Shown piece after piece: positions 37,156 through 44,424 of a stretch of DNA of 64,000 nucleotides. Numbering within the stretch: the first letter of the stretch is position 1; each line of letters opens with the position of its first letter. The notes under the pieces are model-generated. The model had not been told where the DNA came from, ran no database searches, and was given only the letters and a program-made list of their open reading frames with translations. The stretch spans positions 248,001-312,000 of the forward strand of contig JAXMCM010000016.1 of assembly GCA_046349355.1 (NCBI GenBank), written 5' to 3'. This DNA comes from CALKJU01 sp046349355. GTDB taxonomy: Bacteria > Pseudomonadota > Alphaproteobacteria > Geminicoccales > Geminicoccaceae. A program made the position numbers and the translations under genes.

Positions 37156-39074
37156 CAGTCGTTCCCCCGGATTTCGGTCGTGACGGAAAGCAGCGTGCAC
37201 GGCAGCGGCTGGGACTGGACGATGCGCCATGGCGCCGAGATCGCCCCGCGCCGCCAGCCGATTGCCCGCGTGGTGACGTCGCCGGTGAAGCCGCCCGGCA
37301 CCAGCGGCACCGCGACGGCGCGCGGGCCGGAGCCGGCATCGACGGTCAGCGTCGTCGTCTCGAGCAGGCGGAAGGTGATGCGGACCGCGCGGTACGGCAG
37401 GTCCGGCGCCAGCTCCCGCCCGGCCGCCGCCATCAGCGGCAGGGCCTCGATCTCGTGCTCGAACGGCAGGCCGACAGCGAGGCGGCGCGCCGCTACCGGC
37501 GTGGTCACCGAGCTGCCGCTGACGGTCAGCGGTCCGACCACGATCTGGTCGGCGAGGCCGGTGACGCTGCGGCCGTTGAGGTGGCCGAGCCCGGCCCAGC
37601 TGGTGCGCAGGCTCGGGCTGGTCAGGATGCGCCCGGCGTCGGCGCCGAGCCCGTCCTCGAAGCGCTCGAGCAGCATCGTGCCGTTGCGGTCGACGAGCAG
37701 GTGCAGTTCGCCCTGCCACAGGGCGACCGCCTTGACCGCACCGGCCGTCGTCAGCACCGACCAGGCGACGACGTTGCTGTTGCGGTCGAGGGTGACGAGG
37801 GCCGCAGCACCGTCGCCGCGGACGACGACCAGCAGCCGCCGGTTCTGGTCGAAGGCGAGGTCGACCGGGTCGAGCATCAGGTGGCGGGCCAGCAGCGCCA
37901 GGTCGGCCGCCTGGTAGGCCTGCTCGGTATCGGCGTAGAGAAACTCGCGCAGGTCACGGCCGGCCGGGCCGACGAACAGCGTCGCCCCGTCGACGTCCAC
38001 GGGTGGCAGGCGGCGCGTGGCCAGCGAGCCGACGCCGGTCTGGCGCTCGAGCTGGATGCTGCCGGGCGTCAGGGGAAAGCCCTTGACCACCCATTCCCCG
38101 GCGCCGGTGAAGACCTGCAGCTGCCGGCCGGCGTGGACGTTGACGATCGCCTGCAGCCGCTCGGAGGCGAGGCGGAAGGCGATGGCCTCGTCGTCGAGCC
38201 CGGTGCCCAGATCGAAGTCGAACGGCCGGTCGGTCCGCGACAGCCAGATCCGGTCCGGCAGGTCGCGCGAGCCGCCGATCACGAGGCGGTTCTGGTGGAA
38301 TCCGAGGCTGGCCGGAAAGCCGCGGGCCGGCGAGAACGCCTGCTCGTCCCACGAGCGGGTCGCCTTGCCGTCGGCCATGGCCTGGCGGACCAGGCCGACT
38401 GCCTGGGTGGCGGACTGCACGCTGCTGACCTGGACTTCCTTGCCCCTCAGCCGGAACAGCGTCCCGATGTGCTGGGCGGTGAAGACGGGCGCGGTGGCCT
38501 GCAGGGTCACGCTCGAGCCGGCCGGCACCGGGCTGGTCGACGGTGAGCCGGCCAGCACGGCCTGCAGAGTCACGTCGTCGGCGACGAAGCGGGCATAGGG
38601 CTGGCGCAGCGGCGGATAGGTGGTGCCGTCGTCCGGGCTGTCGAACCGCCAGGCCGCCAGCGACCACGAGGTCCGCGAGGTGCGTGTCAGCACCTGCGGC
38701 GCGACGTCGGGATGGGTCAGCAGGAGCTTGTCACCGAGCCGCGCCCAGGCGAGCCGGGACAGGGCGGCAGCACTCCACGGCGTGCCGAGGCCGGCAACGA
38801 CGGCGCCGTCGGCGACGACGTCGACGCGGAACTCGCCGAACGCCAGCAACTCGCCGCCGTCGCTGCCGTCCATCGGCACGAGGCGGACGGCGCCGGGGAT
38901 GGTCGCGACGAAGGCCAGGCCCGGCCGCCGGCTGACGCCGCCGGTCGCCTGGACCACGACGTTGCGCAGCTTCGAGGCACCGTCCTCCTGGGCCTTGAGG
39001 TCAAGCCGGCCGAACAGCCGCGGATCCAGCTCGCCGGCGGCGAAGCTGGTCTTGATGAGTCGGGCGCCGGCCAT
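37155..39074 (-). CDS. Phage tail tubular protein B-like (gp12-type)
   Basis: A 639-residue, beta-rich protein starting at ATG 39074. MAGARLIKTSFAAGELDPRL and YASKLRNVVVQATGGVSRRPG (here DGASKLRNVVVQATGGVSRR) are the standard start of large neck/nozzle proteins encoded downstream of gp11-like genes in podoviruses. Further family-like stretches are GFPASLGFHQNRLVIGGSRD, DRIWLSRTDRPFDFD, and GEWVVKG. It should form the nozzle at the end of the stubby tail. The gene overlaps both neighbours (ATGA at each end), so production is tightly coordinated with the tail-tube A protein. Confidence 0.85.
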   Translation of the reverse strand: MAGARLIKTSFAAGELDPRLFGRLDLKAQEDGASKLRNVVVQATGGVSRRPGLAFVATIPGAVRLVPMDGSDGGELLAFGEFRVDVVADGAVVAGLGTPWSAAALSRLAWARLGDKLLLTHPDVAPQVLTRTSRTSWSLAAWRFDSPDDGTTYPPLRQPYARFVADDVTLQAVLAGSPSTSPVPAGSSVTLQATAPVFTAQHIGTLFRLRGKEVQVSSVQSATQAVGLVRQAMADGKATRSWDEQAFSPARGFPASLGFHQNRLVIGGSRDLPDRIWLSRTDRPFDFDLGTGLDDEAIAFRLASERLQAIVNVHAGRQLQVFTGAGEWVVKGFPLTPGSIQLERQTGVGSLATRRLPPVDVDGATLFVGPAGRDLREFLYADTEQAYQAADLALLARHLMLDPVDLAFDQNRRLLVVVRGDGAAALVTLDRNSNVVAWSVLTTAGAVKAVALWQGELHLLVDRNGTMLLERFEDGLGADAGRILTSPSLRTSWAGLGHLNGRSVTGLADQIVVGPLTVSGSSVTTPVAARRLAVGLPFEHEIEALPLMAAAGRELAPDLPYRAVRITFRLLETTTLTVDAGSGPRAVAVPLVPGGFTGDVTTRAIGWRRGAISAPWRIVQSQPLPCTLLSVTTEIRGND

Positions 39075-39643
39075 CAGCCGCGCACCTGGATCAGGGTGAA
39101 GTCCTCGACCTGGCGCGGCGTCGACTGCTGCGCGTCGAGCAGCCGGGCGAGGCGGATCTCGGCGGCAGCCAGCTGGTGCAGGCCCTGCGCCCGGCTGCTG
39201 CTCTCGGTGATCGGCAGGCACAGCTCGGCGGCGAGCCGGGCGATCAGCGCCGCGACGAAGAACGGCGGCAGGTCGGCCTCGTCGACCCCGCGCTGGTAGG
39301 TCAGCATCAGGCTGTCGGCGTCGGCGAGCAGCTGGCGTCCCTGGATGCGGTAGTCGAGGCCGCGGCCGGACGTGCCGGTGCCGGCCGACAGCACCCGCAG
39401 GCAATCGGCCGGCAACGCGAAGGCGTGGGCGTAGTCCGCCGGCGGCGCCGTCGGTTCGGCCGCCAGCGCGGTCTGCGCCAGGGTGAACGACCACGGGTAG
39501 GCGGCGAGCAGGCCATCCCGGGTCACCGGGTACAGGCTGCGGGCGACGTCGGCCTCGGTCGAGGCCTCGGCGAAGCTGGCGATGGCGCGGGCCCCCAGCT
39601 TGAGCAGGGCGGCCGAGCAGATCTCGATATCGGTCAGGGCCAT
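39074..39643 (-). CDS. Phage tail tubular protein A-like (gp11-type)
   Basis: A 189-residue protein starting at ATG 39643. MALTDIEICSAALLKLGARAIASF is typical of gp11-like adaptor proteins, followed by EADVARSLYPVTRDGLLAAYPW, and a YAHAFALPADCLRVLS stretch. These proteins form the ring between the portal and the tail nozzle. The stop overlaps the start of the gp12-type gene, as in T7-like phages, where these two genes are neighbours. It follows the 116-aa exported-protein gene after 26 bp. Confidence 0.85.
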   Translation of the reverse strand: MALTDIEICSAALLKLGARAIASFAEASTEADVARSLYPVTRDGLLAAYPWSFTLAQTALAAEPTAPPADYAHAFALPADCLRVLSAGTGTSGRGLDYRIQGRQLLADADSLMLTYQRGVDEADLPPFFVAALIARLAAELCLPITESSSRAQGLHQLAAAEIRLARLLDAQQSTPRQVEDFTLIQVRG

Positions 39644-39669
39644 GGACGTGCTCCAGGTGGGGCGGGCGG

Positions 39670-40020
39670 TCAGACGGCCGGGCCGATGCCGGCGCGCAGG
39701 GCGTCGAACACCTCGGGCCGCGACGCCTCGATCAGGCCGAGGGCGCAACCCGTCCGCGCGTAGACGATCACCAGCGGCCGCTCGGGCCTGGCGAGAACGG
39801 TGATGCTGTCGGGCTCGACCGGCAGCGATCCGTGCTGGCCGCGGGCCCACAACTGCAGGAAGGGCAGGCGCATGGCGCCGGCGAAGGCGAAGCGGTCGGC
39901 CGGTCCGACCTCCGCCTCGATCGCCGCCAGCGACGGGCCGGGGCAGGTGGCCGGCGTCGCCGGCATGGCAGCTGCCGCGGCCCGGAGGCCGAGGGCGAGG
40001 AGCGTGGCGGACACCGGCAT
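39670..40020 (-). CDS. Unknown small exported protein inside the phage module
   Basis: A 116-residue protein; ATG 40020 is chosen because it follows GGAGTCCC and gives a signal peptide-like start (MPVSATLLALGLRAAAAAMP), after which two Cys (TCPGP and RTGCALG) are present. The mature part (AEVGPADRFAFAGAMRLPFL) has no recognised family. Exported proteins are unusual in a structural module and could be a host-added gene or a lipoprotein-like superinfection factor. A hairpin (40042-40072) and a promoter-like block lie just upstream, so it may be the first gene of a second transcript. Confidence 0.5.
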   Translation of the reverse strand: MPVSATLLALGLRAAAAAMPATPATCPGPSLAAIEAEVGPADRFAFAGAMRLPFLQLWARGQHGSLPVEPDSITVLARPERPLVIVYARTGCALGLIEASRPEVFDALRAGIGPAV

Positions 40021-40041
40021 GGTCGGGACTCCAGGGAAGGG

Positions 40042-40072
40042 GGCCATGCCCGCCGCGCGGGCAGGCATGGCC
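40042..40072 (-). promoter_or_regulatory. Strong hairpin in the mid-operon leader
   Basis: GGCCATGCC (40042-40050) pairs perfectly with GGCATGGCC (40064-40072); after one C-A mismatch three more pairs (52-54 with 60-62) extend the stem around a 5-base loop. There is no U-run on either side, so it is not a classic terminator. It lies between the promoter-like block and the start of the 116-aa gene and may shape or stabilise the transcript leader. Confidence 0.5.
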
Positions 40073-40080
40073 GGATTCCG

Positions 40081-40108
40081 AAAATATTCCTATCTCTGGT
40101 CGCGTCAG
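40081..40108 (-). promoter_or_regulatory. Mid-operon promoter/operator block
   Basis: On the minus strand CTGACG (40108-40103), a 16-base spacer and TATTTT (40086-40081) form a sigma-70-like promoter upstream of the 116-aa gene. The block AGATAGGAATATTTT (40095-40081) is identical to the one before the portal gene at 43895-43881. TAGGAA at its core recurs at the repressor start region. Confidence 0.6.
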
Positions 40109-40374
40109 TCGCTGTTGAGCACGCCGAAGGCGGTCAGGTTGGCGACGTCGACGACCGTGCCGCTGTTGCTGGCGACGACCAGGACCCCGTTCGCCGGGGC
40201 GGTGCCGATGCCGGCGTTGAGCAGCACGAAGTCGCCGACCCGGAGCATCCGCACCGCGTCGTTGAAGTAGCCGGCGGTGTCGACGTCGGCGGCGCTGTCC
40301 GAGGTCCGGTAGTGCCACAGCGTGAAGCCGTTGGCATAGGACAGGGCGCTCAGGTTCTTCTGCTGGTAGGCCAC
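40105..40374 (-). CDS. Phage-module protein of 89 aa next to the capsid gene
   Basis: An 89-residue protein starting at GTG 40374, two bases after the capsid-gene stop. The sequence (AYQQKNLSALSYANGFTLWH, YFNDAVRMLRVGDFVLLNAG and an ending VANLTAFGVLNSD) is beta-rich and resembles small head-decoration or capsid-associated proteins often encoded after the major capsid gene in alphaproteobacterial podoviruses. No named family can be assigned. Its stop lies inside the second promoter-like block. Confidence 0.65.
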   Translation of the reverse strand: MAYQQKNLSALSYANGFTLWHYRTSDSAADVDTAGYFNDAVRMLRVGDFVLLNAGIGTAPANGVLVVASNSGTVVDVANLTAFGVLNSD

Positions 40375-40376
40375 GA

Positions 40377-41195
40377 TCAGACCTCCTTGCAGGGCAGCTT
40401 GACGACGCCGTTGCCGTCGATCAGCACGGCACCCTGCGACATCGAGTTGGAGACGAAGTGCGAGGCGCGGTCGCCATGCCAGGTGATGTCGGTGACGACG
40501 TCCTGGCCGACGGCGTGGCCGACGGCGCTCTTGTGGTACCAGAAGCAGGTCCGCACCGTGCCGGCGATCGGCAGGCCCGAATGCGGGATCCACATGGTGC
40601 CGAGCCACATCTTGGCCTGCGAGCCGCGCCACGGCAGCTGCTCGTCGCCGACGAACTCGGCATTGGCGAACTCGGCGAGCTCGAGCAGGTCGGACCACTG
40701 CTTCCAGCCGACCACCGCGAAGCGCTGGCCGTCGTCGGGGACGTCGGCCCCGCCGAGCATCTCGAACGCCTCGAGCACCTTGGCCTTGGTCAGCGCGTCG
40801 GCATTGGTGCCGGCGACCTGCGTCGCCGTCCCGAGTGCCGCAATGATCAGGTCGTCGGTCTTGCGGCCCAGCGCGTAGGCGCCGGCGTTGGCGAGGACCT
40901 GGCGCTCGTCGATGTTGGTCTTCAGCTCGTCGAGCTGGTCGACCCACTCGCCGGCATAGTAGTCCTGCAACGTCGCCTCGACCGAGGTGAAGTCGACGTT
41001 CATGACCGGCACCATGCCGTGCCGCGCCTTGGTCGCCGCGGCACCCTTGCCGACCCGCTGGAACACGGTCGAGCTGCCGCGGACATTGTTCTTCACGCGC
41101 ACCGTGGTGCGCAGCTTCGAGCCCTGCCGCTGATAGGCCTCGTGCACCTCGCGCTCGAACTGCTTGGTGAAGGCCTGGTCGATCGTCGTGGACAT
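40377..41195 (-). CDS. Phage major capsid protein
   Basis: A 272-residue protein starting at ATG 41195. FTKQFEREVHEAYQRQGSKL, TTVRVKNNVRGSSTVFQRVG and DDLIIAALGTATQVAGTNAD are the helix and strand patterns of HK97-fold capsid proteins from T7/BPP-1-like phages (usually 300-350 residues), and the sequence GWKQWSDLLELAEFANAEFVG lies in the middle domain. The chain is slightly short but shows no internal break. It assembles into the head with the scaffold encoded upstream. There is a 128-bp untranslated leader before it. Confidence 0.85.
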   Translation of the reverse strand: MSTTIDQAFTKQFEREVHEAYQRQGSKLRTTVRVKNNVRGSSTVFQRVGKGAAATKARHGMVPVMNVDFTSVEATLQDYYAGEWVDQLDELKTNIDERQVLANAGAYALGRKTDDLIIAALGTATQVAGTNADALTKAKVLEAFEMLGGADVPDDGQRFAVVGWKQWSDLLELAEFANAEFVGDEQLPWRGSQAKMWLGTMWIPHSGLPIAGTVRTCFWYHKSAVGHAVGQDVVTDITWHGDRASHFVSNSMSQGAVLIDGNGVVKLPCKEV

Positions 41196-41323
41196 CGTGG
41201 ACTCCGGTTGGGGAGGATGTCGAACGGGCGGCTTCCGGTTGTCCTCGCGGGCCGGTCGTCCGCGGCGGGGCGCACGTCGGGGCCGGCTGGCGCCGGTTTT
41301 CCCGACAGCGCGCCGGAACGGCG

Positions 41324-42067
41324 TCAGCCGGGGAAGAGCCGGCGGAAGCCGGCGGTGACCCTGGCGACGTGGTCGGGATCGCGATCGCGCCAGTAGCGCG
41401 GATCGCGCATCATCTCGTGCAGCGCCTCGCTGCTCAGCTCGGCCGGGGCGTCGCCGCCGACGCCGAGGAGCTCGGGCTCGGCCGCCTTCATCATCCGGTG
41501 CAGTGCCAGCACGCCGTCGGCGCTGCCGGCCAGTGTCTCGACCACCTCGGGCGCCAGGTGGGCGCCGGCCCAGGCCTTGATCTGGCGGGCGGTCTCGCGC
41601 CAGCCCTCGGGCCCGCCGAAGCGGCGCTGCAGCTGCTCGAGCTGCCGGGTAGCCTCCAGGTCGTCGAGGGTGTCGCGGGCGACCGGCAGCAGCTGCTCGG
41701 CGGCGAGCTCGTAGACCAGCTGCGCCTGCGCCTGGGTGAAGCCGGCGGCGTGCAGCCGGGCGTTGATCGACTCGTCAGGCTCGAGCCCCGGCAGCCTGGC
41801 TTCGATCCGGTAGTCGGCCGGGGTGGCGGGCCGGCCGAGGACGGCGAGCAGCCGCTCCGTCGCGCTGCCATCGTCGTCGGCCTCGGGCAGCGGCACCATG
41901 CGGCCGAGCTTGCGCTCGAGCTCGCCATAGGACTTGAGCAGCGCCTCGACGCGCACGGCGCCGGCCTCGGCGTCCCAGAACTTCTCGGGCACGTCCTCGG
42001 GCCGCTGCGGCGCCTGGGCGGCGTCGCTGACGAGCTCCTCGGCAAGATCCGCGATGCTGTCGATCAT
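41324..42067 (-). CDS. Phage capsid scaffolding protein
   Basis: A 247-residue acidic helical protein starting at ATG 42067. It begins with MIDSIADLAEELVSDAAQAP and has PEDVPEKFWDAEAGAVRVEA followed by LLKSYGELERKLG, which is the usual start of scaffolding proteins of T7-like phages; the C-terminal end is basic and helical. It guides prohead assembly and is then expelled or degraded. Location directly before the capsid gene fits this role. Confidence 0.8.
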   Translation of the reverse strand: MIDSIADLAEELVSDAAQAPQRPEDVPEKFWDAEAGAVRVEALLKSYGELERKLGRMVPLPEADDDGSATERLLAVLGRPATPADYRIEARLPGLEPDESINARLHAAGFTQAQAQLVYELAAEQLLPVARDTLDDLEATRQLEQLQRRFGGPEGWRETARQIKAWAGAHLAPEVVETLAGSADGVLALHRMMKAAEPELLGVGGDAPAELSSEALHEMMRDPRYWRDRDPDHVARVTAGFRRLFPG

Positions 42068-42096
42068 GGTGTTGCGTCCGGCAGGAAGGAGGGGGT

Positions 42097-42360
42097 TCAG
42101 CGCGGGTGGCGGTCGGGTGCGGCCATGGCGAGCAGCCAGGCGACGGCGGCGCGCTGGCCCTCGACATGGCGCAGCTCGGCGTCGCTGGCCGTCGGCGGCA
42201 CCCGCCGGTCGAGGAAGATCCGCCGCAGGTGCTGCGTCACCACCCGTCCGGCGGGACTGGCGAAGCAGGCGGCGAAGGCGTCCTCGACCTCGAAGCCGGC
42301 GACCGGCGGCGGATCGCCGTCGAGCCAGGCCCAGCCCGAGGGTCCGGGTTCAGCGCTCAC
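42097..42360 (-). CDS. Bbp19-like phage protein
   Basis: An 87-residue protein starting at GTG 42360, overlapping the end of the portal gene by 11 bp. The stretch FEVEDAFAACFASPAGRVVT, then QHLRRIFLDRR and ELRHVEGQRAAVAWLLAMA, has the helix pattern of the Bbp19 family first named in Bordetella phage BPP-1, found between the portal and scaffold genes in many podoviruses. The role in assembly is not established. Confidence 0.75.
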   Translation of the reverse strand: MSAEPGPSGWAWLDGDPPPVAGFEVEDAFAACFASPAGRVVTQHLRRIFLDRRVPPTASDAELRHVEGQRAAVAWLLAMAAPDRHPR

Positions 42361-43846
42361 CGGCGGTCTCCGCCGGCAGCAGCTGCAGCAGCGCGTCCAG
42401 CGGCGAGGCGTCCTCGCGCACCAGCTCGCCGGGCACGCCCAGGGACCTCGCCAGCCAGCGTGCGGCGGCCCGCGGGTCCACCACCTGCTGGGCCTCCGGT
42501 CCGAGCCGGCCGACCTGCTCCAGCCACAGCAGCGTATTGCGGACGTCGTCGCGGGCCTGGGCACGCGCCAGCGGCGAGCGCCACTGCAGCTCGGCCATCC
42601 GTCCATCGAGCGCGAGGTCGGGGATCTCGCCACGCCGCCGCAGGATCGCCAGCGCCCGCTGCAGCAGCGGGTTGAGCAGCTCGGCCTGCAGCCGGCCGTA
42701 GACGGCGCCGAGCAGGCGGGCGGTCTCGGCGGCGCGCTCGGCGACCTCGGTGGCGGTCATCCGCGGTCCGTCGACCGGGGCCAGGCGGTCGACCAGCAGG
42801 GTGTGGCGGATGCGGGCGCGCAGGTCGGTGAGGACCAGCTCGGAGACGTCGAAGCGTCCCGGCGCCTGCAGCGGCGTCAGGCCGGCCGAGCCCGGCGCCT
42901 TGGGGATGATGCTGCCGGGGGTCAGCCGGATGTTGGCCGGGTTGAGCACGCCGTCGTCGTCGGCCAGCCAGATGCCGGTGACCGCGATCGACGCGTTCTT
43001 CAGCACCAGCTCGACCACCTTGTTGGCGGTCTTGATGTCGGGCAGGGCGGTCATCACCGGCGAGCGGCCGTAGACCTCGCCGGCTCCCTTGAGCCAGCGG
43101 AAGGTCAGGAACGGCGAGTGCTCGAACCGGCCGGTGGCGAGCGGCCGGTCGCCGGCCGCGGCATCGGCGAGGAAGGCGCAGTAGGCATGGCCGCCGGCCT
43201 CGGGCTGAACCGCCTCGACCACGGACAGGCGCCGATCGGCGGCGTCCGCGTCCGCCTCGGGCAGCACCGCCGACGGGAACATCGCCGCCAGTCCCTGCCG
43301 GGTCAGCGTCGACAGGCGGTAGACCCGGCCGATGCCGCCGCAGGCATCGCCCTCGACGAAGATCTCGGCGGCGGGCACGGCGGCGAAGCGGAAGGCGGAG
43401 GGCGAGCCGGCCGGGGCCTCGCGGAACATCAGCGTGGCGGTGCCGGCGGTCGCCAGGTCGAGGAAGCACTGGTGGATCTCGACCGCGAAGTTGGAGCGGT
43501 CGAAATGTCCCTGCACCCGCTCGGCCACCGCGTCGAGCTGCTCGGCGACACGGCCCTCGGCGTCGGCCGGGACGTCGTGCCCCGGGCGCAGGCCGAACCA
43601 GCGCGACCAGGGTGGCGTCAGGTGGGCCAGCAGGCTGGCGGCGAGCTGGTCGACGGCGTCCGGCGCGGTGCCGTCGAACAGCCGTTCCGCCGAGCGGCTG
43701 GCGGCGGCAAACTCGCCGCCGAGGCCGAAGCCGCGCAGGGGCAGGGCGTAGGCGTAGCACTCGCGCCAGAGCGGCTCCCAGGCGGCGCGCCGGTCGCGGG
43801 CGCGCCGGAAGCCGTCGCGCAGCTCCTCCACCGTCGGGTCGGCCAT
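42350..43846 (-). CDS. Phage head-to-tail connector (portal) protein
   Basis: A 498-residue protein. ATG 43846 is preferred over the upstream start at 43909 because AGGAG precedes it by about 8 bases. The N-terminus (VEELRDGFRRARDRRAAWEP and LWRECYAYALPLRG) and the sequence DAVDQLAASLLAHLTPPWSR are characteristic of gp8-type portals of T7/BPP-1-like phages; GEVYGRSPVMTALPDIKTAN is the conserved middle stretch, and the C-terminal part is helical. It forms the DNA-entry ring and anchors the tail-tube proteins. It is the first structural gene after the promoter block. Confidence 0.88.
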   Translation of the reverse strand: MADPTVEELRDGFRRARDRRAAWEPLWRECYAYALPLRGFGLGGEFAAASRSAERLFDGTAPDAVDQLAASLLAHLTPPWSRWFGLRPGHDVPADAEGRVAEQLDAVAERVQGHFDRSNFAVEIHQCFLDLATAGTATLMFREAPAGSPSAFRFAAVPAAEIFVEGDACGGIGRVYRLSTLTRQGLAAMFPSAVLPEADADAADRRLSVVEAVQPEAGGHAYCAFLADAAAGDRPLATGRFEHSPFLTFRWLKGAGEVYGRSPVMTALPDIKTANKVVELVLKNASIAVTGIWLADDDGVLNPANIRLTPGSIIPKAPGSAGLTPLQAPGRFDVSELVLTDLRARIRHTLLVDRLAPVDGPRMTATEVAERAAETARLLGAVYGRLQAELLNPLLQRALAILRRRGEIPDLALDGRMAELQWRSPLARAQARDDVRNTLLWLEQVGRLGPEAQQVVDPRAAARWLARSLGVPGELVREDASPLDALLQLLPAETAGER

Positions 43847-43880
43847 CCTCGGCTCTCCTGAGAGAAAGGGGGTAGTCAAG

Positions 43881-43909
43881 AAAATATTCCTATCTTTGCC
43901 CGGCGTCAA
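43881..43909 (-). promoter_or_regulatory. Promoter/operator block before the portal gene
   Basis: On the minus strand TTGACG (43909-43904), a 17-base spacer and TATTTT (43886-43881) form a good sigma-70-like promoter 35 bp upstream of the portal start. AGATAGGAATATTTT spans 43895-43881 and is the identical copy of the mid-operon block. The stop of the 147-aa gene lies within it, so the promoter overlaps coding sequence. Confidence 0.65.
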
Positions 43910-44333
43910 TGCCTAAGATGTCGCCGACGCTTCGCCACTCGCCGTTGCGCCGCAACGTCTCGTGCAGCTGCCATGGGGTGGTCGCAGGAACCCCGGCAAG
44001 TCCTAGGACGCGCTTGACGACCTCGACGCAGGTCAGCGGGCGCAGGCGCAGGCGCAGGGACGGAGTCGGTTCCGCTGCCGTACCGAGGAGCGCGGTCCGC
44101 CCGTCGCGGCTGAAATGCTGCAGCAGCCGGTCGGCGCCGATGGCCGGCAGCCAGGCGAGATGGATGCTCTGCTTCAGGGGGTCGCAGAGCAGCCAGCCGG
44201 ATTCCCGGGCGATGAGGCAGAAGCAGTGGCGGAACCCGGGACGCAGCAGGCGCAGGACGCCGCGGGCCTGGCGATGCTCGAACACGACGAGCGCCGTGGG
44301 TGGCGCTTCCGAAGGTTCAGGTTTAGGTTTCAT
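43890..44333 (-). CDS. Unknown 147-aa protein divergent from the repressor
   Basis: The start at ATG 44333 has AGGAATAAAGG upstream. Residues 15-50 include PTALVVFEHRQARGVLRLLR and GFRHCFCLIARESG-WLLCDPL, with a His-Cys pair; the pattern of a Cys/His strand followed by W-x-x-x-DPL resembles short phage-associated proteins with possible cysteine-peptidase-like or structural roles, but no family is secure. The C-terminal half ends with GEWRSVGDILGIDAGQR. The gene lies between the repressor and the portal and is read divergently from the repressor, so it could be the first gene under its control. Confidence 0.55.
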   Translation of the reverse strand: MKPKPEPSEAPPTALVVFEHRQARGVLRLLRPGFRHCFCLIARESGWLLCDPLKQSIHLAWLPAIGADRLLQHFSRDGRTALLGTAAEPTPSLRLRLRPLTCVEVVKRVLGLAGVPATTPWQLHETLRRNGEWRSVGDILGIDAGQR

Positions 44334-44340
44334 GCCTTTA

Positions 44341-44424
44341 TTCCTAATGACGCACCCCGGAAATGTCAAGATATTCTTCCCAAGGCGACCTGCTGCCCGT
44401 TCTCCCTTGAGGCCCTTCCTAATG
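44341..44424. promoter_or_regulatory. Divergent control region with TTCCTA elements
   Basis: Two direct copies, TTCCTAATG-ACGCAC (44341-44355) and TTCCTAATG-CTG-ACGCAC (44416-44433), share fifteen bases and differ by a CTG insert. The second contains the repressor's ATG (44422-44424). On the minus strand TTGACA (44369-44364) with a 17-base spacer forms a strong -35 for the 147-aa gene, with TAGGAA as a poor -10. AGATATTCTTCCC (44370-44382) is a degenerate further copy. This should be the repressor's autoregulated operator. Confidence 0.55.

Larger units (their letters stand above)
35196..44333 (-). mobile_element. Phage-derived head-neck gene module (podovirus type)
   Basis: Eleven minus-strand genes run from 44333 down to 35196 in virion-assembly order: a 147-aa unknown, portal, Bbp19-like, scaffold, major capsid, 89-aa unknown, 116-aa exported unknown, tail-tube A, tail-tube B, internal-protein-like, and terminase large subunit. 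The divergent repressor gene ends at 45060. Start-stop overlaps join five pairs. No integrase, excisionase, replication, small terminase, tail-fibre, holin or endolysin gene is visible, and no flanking duplicated attachment site was found. Base composition is as GC-rich as the host, suggesting long residence. Confidence 0.8.
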
